DNA of 7,930 bases from Promethearchaeota archaeon. Its GTDB lineage: Archaea > Asgardarchaeota > Lokiarchaeia > Sigynarchaeales > SOKP01. Below are positions 1 to 6,493 of the stretch, piece by piece. The first letter of the stretch is position 1; every line of letters begins with the position of its first letter. The stretch covers positions 1-7,930 of the forward strand of contig JAHLWJ010000202.1 of assembly GCA_019057975.1 (NCBI GenBank), given 5' to 3'. Both the position numbers and the translations under genes were made by a program. A model generated the notes under the pieces. It did no database searches. It was given only the letters and a program-made list of their open reading frames with translations, and was not told the DNA's origin.

Positions 1-1584
1 TTTACTCGTAAATTGAAAAACACTTGAAATAAAATCTTGAATTCCTCCTAAAATTGGACCTCCAAAACGAGGTGACAATATGTGGTTTTGTACTTTAAGA
101 AGCAATTCTGCCTCTGTTCGAGCCTCTTCACTTTGAGGTACATGTAAATTCATTTCATCGCCATCGAAATCAGCGTTATAAGGAGGGCATACAGTTAAAT
201 TTAATCTAAAAGTTCGCCCATCCATGATTTTTACTTCATGTGCCATTATCGACATTCTATGGAGCGATGGTTGACGATTAAATAATACTAAGTCTCCATC
301 ATCCAAATGTCGCTCAACAGTGAATCCTGGTGCTAACATATCTGCAATAATTTTTCTATTTTTAACATAACGTAGGTCAATTCTTCTACGATCACTCCGT
401 ATGATGTAGTTAGCTCCAGGATGATGAACAGGTCCATTTAGGACCATCTGTTTCATTTCTTCAATATTCCAATCATTAACATTAGTGGGAATAGTTAAGA
501 TTTTCGCTATCTCTATAGGTACACCTACTTCATTTATACTTATATATGGATTAGGTGAAATTACACTTCTCGCAGAAAAATCCACTCTTTTGCCACTTAA
601 ATTACTTCTAAATCTACCCTCTTTACCTTTTAATCTTTGAGTTAGGGTTCTAAGGGCTCTTCCCGAACGATGTCTTGCAGGTGGGATCCCAGAAACTTGA
701 TTATCAAAATATGTGGTAATATGATATTGTAATAATTCCCAAAGATCTTCTACAATTAAATGAGGTGCTCCTGCATCAATATTTTCTCTTAATCTTTGAT
801 TAATTCGTATAACATCTACTAATTTATGTGTTAGATCATCTTCAGAACGGATACCACTATCTAAAGTAATTGATGGTCTTGCACATACAGGAGGGATAGG
901 GAGCACGGTAAAAATTACCCACTCAAGTCTAGCATTTTCAGGGGAAATACCTAGGATTCTAAGATCAACATCACTCATCTTCTTAAGACGTTCTAGAATC
1001 TCTATGGGTGTTATTCTACGGGAACCTTTTCCTTCTTCTTCTTCATAAAATGTGGTAGGCTTCTCAATAATAATTTTTTTCTTCTTAGTACCGCAATAAG
1101 GACAATTCTTAGCTTTTCTGGCACGTTTAAATACGATTTTCGAAGCTTCTTCATCCCCCTCGAAAAAAATCTTTCTATGTTTTATTTGCTCTTGTCTGAA
1201 TTCCTCTTTTTCCTCTTCAGTTAGCATTAAACGAGAGCAATCCGGACAGATACTGCGTAACACTTTCAAAACTTTCTTTGCGTATCCTACATGAATAACG
1301 GGACGTGCTAATTCTATATGGCCAAAATGACCCATGCAATTGCTTACTAGATTTCCGCAAGTTTGGCAACGTTGTCCAGGTTCGATCGTACCTAGTCTTT
1401 GGTCCATTAAACCAGATGGGATGGGAATTACGTCTGAATTCCGAAATAAAATTCAGAGTCCGTCCTCATCATAAGTGTCAGCCGTTATAATTCGAGCAGC
1501 AGACATCTTACGAATTTCATCTGGACTAAGCAAGCCAAACTTGATTTTTTCAATCATTTTAGTTCTTGAGAATGTATAGCTCAT
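1..1584 (-). CDS. rpoA1: DNA-directed RNA polymerase subunit A' (Rpo1N), N-terminal part, intron-containing, partial at left edge
   Basis: This is the clamp and active-site half of the largest archaeal RNA polymerase subunit, a cytoplasmic transcription enzyme. Translation from ATG 1584 gives [20 protein letters not shown] and then the conserved DTYDEDG block. After removal of positions 1428-1457 it continues as LPIPSGLMD, the zinc-binding CQTCG...CMGHFGH segment (about residues 63-79), a second CxxC pair of cysteines, and the catalytic [10 protein letters not shown] motif at about residues 460-469, whose three aspartates hold the active-site Mg2+. No other stop occurs before the edge. About 518 residues are present; family members usually have about 870-900, so the C-terminal part lies outside the window. 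The start is supported by GGAGGT at 1594-1599, nine bases upstream. The gene upstream is a small unrelated ORF rather than rpoB, so the usual rpoB-rpoA1 linkage is absent here. Without splicing, translation would end after 43 codons. The identity is certain from the motifs; the splicing is inferred. Confidence 0.95.
1428..1457 (-). other. Probable bulge-helix-bulge (archaeal-type) intron in rpoA1
   Basis: Thirty bases separate the conserved DG(L) and PIPSG codons of rpoA1, beginning with an in-frame TGA at 1453-1455. The RNA folds as a BHB motif. The outer exon helix pairs 1470-1464 with 1426-1420 (five Watson-Crick pairs, one G-U, one A-C mismatch). The central 4-bp helix pairs 1463-1460 with 1433-1430 (three pairs plus a G-A mismatch). 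Two 3-base bulges follow, 1459-1457 (ACU) and 1429-1427 (AAU). The inner helix pairs 1456-1450 with 1440-1434 (seven perfect pairs) and closes a 9-base loop. Cutting after the second base of each bulge, as archaeal splicing endonuclease does, removes exactly 30 bases and joins GGA-C to TT-CCC, giving D-G-L-P-I-P. Geometry, cut sites and reading frame all agree. The one weak point is the mismatch in the central helix. Readthrough or ribosome bypassing are less likely alternatives. Confidence 0.85.
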
Positions 1585-1593
1585 AAACTACAT

Positions 1594-1599
1594 ACCTCC
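1594..1599 (-). promoter_or_regulatory. Shine-Dalgarno site of rpoA1
   Basis: The minus strand reads GGAGGT nine bases before ATG 1584. It is a near-complete anti-16S match and fixes the start used here. Confidence 0.7.
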
Positions 1600-1728
1600 A
1601 TATTTAAAATACCTCTATAAGCGTTAATTTTTTAAGAACAAAAGGATCCTTCATGGAAGAAAACATCCTCTTATAATTTTGATAAGACAATTTTTAAAGA
1701 AAAAAGGTGACAAGTTTTTCACTGTAAG

Positions 1729-1755
1729 AAAAAAAATACACCAAAAAATAAAAAA
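1729..1755 (-). terminator. Oligo-T tracts, candidate archaeal terminator
   Basis: Read on the minus strand, three T runs (6, 6 and 8 long, at 1750-1755, 1743-1748 and 1729-1736) follow the end of the small gene at 1851 by about 100 bases. Archaeal transcription commonly stops at such U-rich stretches without a strong hairpin. The surrounding spacer is AT-rich in general, so this is only suggestive. Confidence 0.35.
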
Positions 1756-1850
1756 TTTTCGATTTTTAAGATGGATTTATTCTTTCCCATAATTTATCTT
1801 CTCATAAAAAAAATCCAATTAAAAAATAAAACTACTATGATATTTTTTAG

Positions 1851-2252
1851 TTACATAACATCTGTGATAACTCCCGGTTTATGATTTTTAATTTTCTCTT
1901 GGAAATCGATTAAAATTTCTTTTCGTAATTCTAAGAAATCTTCGCTGGCATCTCTCCAATCTTTTCTATCATTTTTCCAATCCGCTGCCTCGAAGATTTT
2001 TTCTCTAAGTTTTTCAGGTAATTTAGATCCTGTTTTAAGGATAAGAGAACCAAAAATCAGATATCCAATATAATGGTTCATTCTATTTACTTTTTCCAAC
2101 AAAATATCAAAATGGGCTTCGAAAATTTCTCTTGTAAGAATTGATTCATCTTCAGCGTAATTTTCGTAATTTATCCCACATGCTTAAATTAATGATATTT
2201 CTATATCAGCTCCATCATCCCCCTCCATTATAAAAGGTGTATCCTTTCCCAT
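1851..2252 (-). pseudogene. Unrecognised small protein gene interrupted by in-frame TAA
   Basis: ATG at 2252 is preceded by AGGTGAT (2262-2268) with nine bases of spacing and opens MGKDTPFIMEGDDGADIEIS. The frame meets TAA at 2184-2186 (codon 23) and then stays open in the same frame to the TAA ending at 1851, about 110 more residues. That downstream part looks coding, with regular charged and aromatic alternation including a GYLIFGSLIL hydrophobic stretch, a KLPEKLREKIFEAADW helix-like segment and a lysine/glutamate-rich C-terminus. The only downstream initiators are weak (TTG at 2102, ATG at 2084). The best reading is one gene of about 133 codons with a nonsense mutation, or else an unexplained recoding or processing event. 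I looked for a BHB fold like that in rpoA1 around the TAA and did not find one. I do not recognise the family. It is a soluble, probably cytoplasmic protein. Confidence 0.5.
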
Positions 2253-2261
2253 TTTTAATCT

Positions 2262-2268
2262 ATCACCT
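2262..2268 (-). promoter_or_regulatory. Shine-Dalgarno site for the interrupted gene
   Basis: AGGTGAT on the minus strand sits nine bases before ATG 2252, the same spacing as at rpoA1. It argues that the upstream 22-codon segment is a real gene start and not chance. Confidence 0.5.
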
Positions 2269-2398
2269 AAAATATATAAGATCATTATATTATATAAATT
2301 TTATAAGCTGTATAATTTATTGAATTGTTTTTATATCCATTTCAATCAATTCCTATTACGGATGTTATAAAAAATGTCAGAATTGGTTCTAATCTTAT

Positions 2399-2422
2399 CG
2401 GTATACTTTTCGGTATAATTTT
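2399..2422 (+). repeat. Two 12-bp tandem repeats in the divergent promoter region
   Basis: CGGTATACTTTT (2399-2410) is followed directly by CGGTATAATTTT (2411-2422), one mismatch in twelve. The pair lies 73-96 bases before the start of the membrane protein gene. The second unit contains a TATAAT-like stretch, so it could be a promoter element, a double operator, or simply a local duplication. Confidence 0.6.
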
Positions 2423-2494
2423 ATCATTTTCATGGAGAATTTCAATTGAAGTTTAAAAGAGTTTAATTTTTGGTTATAATTTTAATAATTAATA

Positions 2495-3100
2495 ATGAAG
2501 ATAATCGATTTTTTTCGGAGTAAAATTATTCTCTTTATTATTCAGATTCTTATTCTAAGTTTATTTATATTTTATTTTGGTTATCAGTTTAATATCATTT
2601 TTGATATTGATGCTTCAAATGCTCAGAAAAGGATTACACAATTCATAGCGAATTATGTTTTATTTAATGATTTATCTGGTTTGTTATTTATGTATTTTAT
2701 TTGGATCTTGGTGTCAATCATTCCTATTTTCTTATATAATGATTTTAAAAAAGCTTATTCAATGAATATAATGACTTTTTTCTTTCCAAATTTTTTTACC
2801 TATATTTTTCTTTACCGTTATTCAAAAGATTATTTTAATTCAAAATTTTCTTTTCATCTTCTACATTCGATCTTATTAATATTATTAATTGTCATGGTTT
2901 CCATAGGAATTTCTTTGACATTAAAAAAGATTACAAAAGTTAAAATTGAGGAACAAATAGAGGATTTACATGTTATTATAAGCAATATAAATTCAAAGTG
3001 TCCTAATTGTGGAACAGAATTTAATTCAACTCCTTTATATTGTTGGCACTGCAATGCAAAATTAATACTAAAATCTGAGGAAAATGTTGGAGTCAAATAA
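2495..3100 (+). CDS. Small multi-pass membrane protein with C-terminal zinc ribbon
   Basis: This 201-residue protein has about four hydrophobic segments (roughly residues 10-30, 61-81, 91-108 and 121-143). A charged, helix-like linker (about 145-165) leads to a compact zinc-ribbon-like end, CPNC at 169-172 and CWHC at 183-186. Such two-CxxC ribbons are common in archaeal membrane proteins of unknown role, where they usually face the cytoplasm. I do not recognise a named family and assign no function. No Shine-Dalgarno site is evident before the ATG at 2495; the upstream sequence is extremely AT-rich, so initiation may be leaderless or from a short leader. The last 17 bases overlap the start of the next gene, which suggests co-transcription and coupled translation with the acyl-CoA synthetase-like protein. 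Confidence 0.8.
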   Translation: MKIIDFFRSKIILFIIQILILSLFIFYFGYQFNIIFDIDASNAQKRITQFIANYVLFNDLSGLLFMYFIWILVSIIPIFLYNDFKKAYSMNIMTFFFPNFFTYIFLYRYSKDYFNSKFSFHLLHSILLILLIVMVSIGISLTLKKITKVKIEEQIEDLHVIISNINSKCPNCGTEFNSTPLYCWHCNAKLILKSEENVGVK

Positions 3101-4547
3101 TAATAATCAATCTTTAGAATTGTTGTTTAAACCAAAAAATGTTGTCATATATAGAGTTAGTAGAGCTGTCGATTTCTTTGTAAAAGGATTTAAAAGACAG
3201 GGATTTAATCTAGAGAATTTATATTTAGTTTCTCCCAAAGAGGAAAGTTTCTTAGGGCTTAAGTGTTATAAATCCATTGATGAAATTCCTGTAGATACAA
3301 TTGATCTTTTGATATTATCTATTAGAAGAGACCTTCTTGTTGAAGCTTTACAAGAGGTTCTTTCAAAAAAGAAAGTGAATTTTATTCATATATTTACTGC
3401 AGGAACAGGTGAATTTGATAAAACGGGTACTGAAATTGAATACAAAATAAAAGAAATTTTAGATGATTACAAAAATACAAGAAGCCTCGGTCCAAATTGC
3501 ATGGGAATTTATAGTCCACGAGGAAAAACAGCTTATTATTCTTCATTTCCAGAAGAACATGGAAATATTGGTTTGATTTTTCAATCGGGAGATTTACATT
3601 CAAAATTGATTAAATTTGGATCTAGGAGATATCACCTTCGATTTTCAATTGGAGTAAGTATTGGTAATTGTGTTGATATTCAAATTTCTGAGGTTTTACA
3701 GTATTTGAATAATGATAAGGATACGGATGTGATTTGCGTATACTTTGAAGGAATTTCACCAATTCATAAGAATGAAGGAAAACATTTATTTAAAATTTTA
3801 AAAGGTATGAAAAAACCAGTTTTATTTATGAGAGGAGGAAAAACTGAAAGAGGCCAAACCGCAGTATTATCACATACAGGATCTATGGCAACTAAGAGGA
3901 ATATATGGAATGCTGTGTTTAAGCAAACGCCTATTATTGAGGTTTCTTCCTCACTGGATGAATTAATTGATGATACCTATTTATTTTCTTCTTATTTTAA
4001 ACGATTCAAGAAGCTTGAAAGGGAGATTGAATATCCAAGCAATAAAAGGGTTTTAATTATATTATGGTCTGGTGGGTTTGGAATCTTAGCAACGGATACC
4101 TTAATAGAAATGGGGTTTGAAGTCCCTCACTTTAAAGGTGAAACTTTGGAAAAACTTATTAATATCTATCCGATACGAGTAGGTAGTTTGTCAAATCCTT
4201 TAGATTTACCATTTGTAACATATCAAAAAGAACTTGTAGATGTGACCAAGGCTGCGATTGATGAAAACATAAGTTTAATAATAATAGAAACAGATGCTTG
4301 GAAAAATATAGAAGGTAGACGCTTTAAAGGGTATTATAATAACTTATTAGAAATAAGAGATTATGTAGAAAAACAAAATAAAACTATGATGATTATTTTA
4401 CATCAGTATCCAAGTGAATCTGGTAAAATTTTTATTGATATGCTTCTTAAGGATAATTTCCTTGTTTATCCCTCTCTTGAAGCAGCGGCTAAATCATTTT
4501 TAAAACTGTATGAATTTGGGAAAAAAATATCACGACTTAGTAAATAA
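3084..4547 (+). CDS. ADP-forming acyl-CoA synthetase-like protein (alpha-subunit type)
   Basis: This 487-residue protein resembles the alpha part of NDP-forming acyl-CoA synthetases (acetate-CoA ligase, ADP-forming), which make ATP from acyl-CoA. Domains in order are a CoA-binding Rossmann-like domain (about 11-145, ending in GPNCMG at 136-141), a first succinyl-CoA-ligase-like domain (about 158-300) and a second (about 322-480, with NPLDL at 371-375). The SHTGS motif at 263-267 supplies His264, which matches the histidine phosphorylated in this superfamily (GHAGA in succinyl-CoA synthetase alpha). Two departures stand out. The usual V-x-GAS CoA-binding motif near the N-terminus is replaced by VIYRVS at about 21-26, and SQSG is FQSG at 166-169. 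No ATP-grasp beta subunit is encoded nearby. It may therefore work with a distant beta subunit or have a changed role. ATG 3084 follows GAGG by only three bases and overlaps the upstream gene. Confidence 0.85.
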   Translation: MLESNNNNQSLELLFKPKNVVIYRVSRAVDFFVKGFKRQGFNLENLYLVSPKEESFLGLKCYKSIDEIPVDTIDLLILSIRRDLLVEALQEVLSKKKVNFIHIFTAGTGEFDKTGTEIEYKIKEILDDYKNTRSLGPNCMGIYSPRGKTAYYSSFPEEHGNIGLIFQSGDLHSKLIKFGSRRYHLRFSIGVSIGNCVDIQISEVLQYLNNDKDTDVICVYFEGISPIHKNEGKHLFKILKGMKKPVLFMRGGKTERGQTAVLSHTGSMATKRNIWNAVFKQTPIIEVSSSLDELIDDTYLFSSYFKRFKKLEREIEYPSNKRVLIILWSGGFGILATDTLIEMGFEVPHFKGETLEKLINIYPIRVGSLSNPLDLPFVTYQKELVDVTKAAIDENISLIIIETDAWKNIEGRRFKGYYNNLLEIRDYVEKQNKTMMIILHQYPSESGKIFIDMLLKDNFLVYPSLEAAAKSFLKLYEFGKKISRLSK

Positions 4548-4631
4548 AATAATTAGGTTCATTCCATTTATATTTCCTTTAAAGTTATTTTAATGGAAAA
4601 CAATTTATGCGTTCTTTAATTTACATATAAA

Positions 4632-5609
4632 ATGTTGGGAGAAGTTATCGCAATTTTAGCTGTACTAACATTTGTTGCGTCTAATGTTATTTTTCGCAAA
4701 ACAGAGCATGAAGCTAGCCCAACTTTTATCAATTTTTTTCGAACAGCTGTAGGTACATTAACTTTCATCCTTATAGCTTTCTTTTTAAGCCAGTTAAACC
4801 TTATTTTTATAATCCCCTTGGAATTATGGGTGTTGTTGATTTTTAGTTTCGTTTTTGGTCAAGTGATAGGGGATACAGCTTATTTTACTGCTCAAAAAAA
4901 ATTAGGAACAACTATTGCACTTGCTATTTCGATGACTTTTCCATTATTTACATTCATACTATCTCTAATTTTTCTCAGTAGACCATTTAAACTTAATTTA
5001 ATTTTCTCACTCCTCCTAATTGGTGTTGGAATCATTATAATTGGTAAATCTAAAATAAGTTCTGAGAATTCAAACGATAATAAAAACTCTATCGCAAAAC
5101 AAACAATTAAAATCAGATTTCAAGAAATATTTGGAAAAGATATAGTTAAAGCAATTATTTTTTGTTTTGCTGCATCTCTAGGTTGGGCTATTGGGGCTGT
5201 TATGATTGAAGTTGCTCTTGTCAGAATAGATAAGATTATCCAAGTAGAAGAATTTAGCTCTATTATCGGAAATGTAATCAGGTTCCCATTTGCTTTATTG
5301 ATCTTGAGCTCAATGGTGTGGAGGGAGAATTACTTATATAAAGAAAACAATATTTTCGTTAATAAAAAGAAATCTCTCCGTACATGGGCGTTATTAATAT
5401 GTGCTTCAATTATAGGAACTTCATTTGGAGCATATCTATATACTGAATCTGTACATGTAGCAGGAGCTGATGTTGTAGCATTAATCGCAAGCACAAGCCC
5501 TCTATTTTCCCTTCCATTAACTTATTTTGTAAACAAGGAAAAAATTTCTAAATTTGGCTTTATTGGTGTAATTCTGACTATATTTGGTGTAATTGTAATC
5601 CTTATTTAA
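4632..5609 (+). CDS. EamA/DMT-superfamily transporter
   Basis: This 325-residue integral membrane protein has two homologous hydrophobic halves (about 1-138 and 170-325), each with about five membrane helices. A polar, asparagine- and lysine-rich loop at about 139-169 joins them. This two-EamA-repeat layout is that of drug/metabolite transporters, which export or import small metabolites. Each half has the expected proline-containing segment near its fourth helix (MTFPLF at 101-106, STSPLF at 287-292). The substrate cannot be told from sequence. The gene starts 84 bases after the acyl-CoA synthetase-like gene on the same strand, with no clear Shine-Dalgarno site, so it may have its own promoter in that AT-rich gap (TTTATATTT around 4567-4575). 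It converges with the small GTPase gene. Confidence 0.9.
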   Translation: MLGEVIAILAVLTFVASNVIFRKTEHEASPTFINFFRTAVGTLTFILIAFFLSQLNLIFIIPLELWVLLIFSFVFGQVIGDTAYFTAQKKLGTTIALAISMTFPLFTFILSLIFLSRPFKLNLIFSLLLIGVGIIIIGKSKISSENSNDNKNSIAKQTIKIRFQEIFGKDIVKAIIFCFAASLGWAIGAVMIEVALVRIDKIIQVEEFSSIIGNVIRFPFALLILSSMVWRENYLYKENNIFVNKKKSLRTWALLICASIIGTSFGAYLYTESVHVAGADVVALIASTSPLFSLPLTYFVNKEKISKFGFIGVILTIFGVIVILI

Positions 5610-5738
5610 CGAAATCTTTTTTAGATCAGAAAGATCTTCTTTAGTTGGTAGTGTTTCTTCTTGAAATAAACCAACCATTATACATTCCCTTAGAAAAAGT
5701 TCATTTGTGGTTTTAGTAGGAAAAAAGATTACTTTACT
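5610..5738 (-). other. Coding-like remnant between convergent genes
   Basis: On the minus strand, in the same frame as the GTPase and directly after its TAA, the sequence stays open and reads like protein: VIFFPTKTTNELFLREC, then MVGLFQEETLPTKEDL, then SDLKKIS, reaching the transporter stop. Past that point it runs open antisense to the transporter until a TAA at 5517-5519 but no longer looks like protein. An internal ATG (5676-5678) has AAGGGA about eight bases upstream, so a short ORF of 53 codons (5517-5678) is formally possible. I favour a truncated gene or a lost C-terminal extension of the GTPase. The family is not recognised. Confidence 0.35.
5616..5622 (+). terminator. Candidate oligo-T terminator after the transporter gene
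   Basis: A CTTTTTT run begins about seven bases after the transporter stop codon. It is a plausible archaeal U-tract terminator, but only a short one. Confidence 0.3.
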
Positions 5739-6347
5739 TTAACCAATTCGTTCGTAATCTAATTTATTCTTCTCTAAAATCTTTATAACTAGCTCTTTAA
5801 AAATTTTCTTAATATTAAAATCTTCCTTCGAAGAACATTTGTAAAAATCACTTTCAGAGTGCCGTTTCATAAATCTATCAATAACTAATTTATCTACTCG
5901 CGTCTTATCGTCAACATTTTCAACAATATCTTTTTTAGCGCCAACAAACATTCTTGAAGTTTCCGCATGATTATATTCACCTAATCTTTCATACCACCAA
6001 TCTAATCTTAGTAAGGTTTGAAGATCCACTAAACTGAATACCATAAATATACCATTGGCACCATTAATGTAATATGGAAATAATTTTTTAAACTGCTCCC
6101 GGCCCCCAAAATCCCATATGCTAATTCTGACAAAAGTACTCGCTCCACTTACTGTAATGGGAAGGTCATAGGTATAGAATTCTATACCCAATGTTTCTCT
6201 TGTTTCAACTTCAAAAGTGTTAAAACATAAGCGTTTGGCAATACATGTCTTTCCTACACGCTCCTGACCTAAAATCACGATCTTAAAAATATAGATCGGT
6301 TTATTTCCTTCATTTACCTTAAAGATTGGAGTATCTTGCGCTGTCAT
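5739..6347 (-). CDS. Ras/Rab-like small GTPase (eukaryotic-signature type)
   Basis: This 202-residue protein is a complete small GTPase domain, a GTP-driven switch of the type Asgard archaea carry in large numbers. A ~20-residue N-terminal extension precedes the P-loop GQERVGKT (27-34, Lys33 and Thr34). Thr52 is the likely switch I threonine. WDFGG at 78-82 is the G3 motif with Asp79. GAKKD at 136-140 is the G4 motif, and CSSK at 171-174 corresponds to G5 (SAK). Two positions are unusual. The residue after the G3 DxxG, the catalytic glutamine of Ras/Rab (DxxGQ), is Arg83, and the G4 asparagine or threonine is Ala137. No C-terminal cysteine suggests prenylation. Intrinsic hydrolysis may be slow or depend on other residues. 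No Shine-Dalgarno site is visible before ATG 6347. The 146-bp gap upstream, with a TATA-like element, suggests its own promoter. Confidence 0.92.
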   Translation of the reverse strand: MTAQDTPIFKVNEGNKPIYIFKIVILGQERVGKTCIAKRLCFNTFEVETRETLGIEFYTYDLPITVSGASTFVRISIWDFGGREQFKKLFPYYINGANGIFMVFSLVDLQTLLRLDWWYERLGEYNHAETSRMFVGAKKDIVENVDDKTRVDKLVIDRFMKRHSESDFYKCSSKEDFNIKKIFKELVIKILEKNKLDYERIG

Positions 6348-6410
6348 TAATAAAATCTAAATCCGATTGATTAATAAATTTTAAGATTAATAATTTAAAA
6401 TCAAAGTTGA

Positions 6411-6420
6411 GATATATAAC
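6411..6420 (-). promoter_or_regulatory. Candidate TATA box for the small GTPase
   Basis: The minus strand reads AAAAGTTATATATC, a TATA-like element after an A-rich stretch. It lies about 64-73 bases before ATG 6347, which would give a leader of about 40 bases if transcription starts some 25 bases downstream. The region is AT-rich, so chance matches are easy. Confidence 0.35.
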
Positions 6421-6493
6421 TTTTGAACATTATTTAAATACAAAACTAAAGTAAAAAGGAATTTATGATTTTTTACTGTTCTCTTAAGAATTG

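Noticed and set aside
1453..1455. Selenocysteine reading of the TGA in rpoA1
   Set aside because: UGA-encoded selenocysteine is known in some Asgard archaea, but readthrough would add ten residues inside a conserved block of RpoA1 where the family has none, whereas the BHB fold removes them exactly.
1428..1457. Ribosome bypassing of the T4 gene 60 type
   Set aside because: A stop just after a hairpin base is reminiscent of bypassing, but matching take-off and landing codons giving the conserved product are absent, and the BHB motif explains the data better.
1305..1490. Plus-strand ORF of 61 codons
   Set aside because: It lies antisense to rpoA1 exon sequence, which is conserved and clearly coding.
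1604..1654. 16-codon upstream ORF in the rpoA1 leader
   Set aside because: It has an ATG and stop but no Shine-Dalgarno site or other support and is expected by chance in a spacer of this size.
2150..2210. BHB intron around the TAA at 2184-2186
   Set aside because: With the 7-bp hairpin as inner helix, the required central 4-bp helix does not pair in any register that keeps the frame.
2854..3603. Minus-strand ORFs at 2854-3096 and 3394-3603
   Set aside because: Both are shadows of the well-supported plus-strand membrane protein and acyl-CoA synthetase-like genes.
5690..5735. BHB intron around the GTPase stop
   Set aside because: AGATTAC and GTAATCT flank the stop as a 7-bp inverted repeat, but no central helix and bulges can be placed, and the GTPase domain is already complete at the stop.
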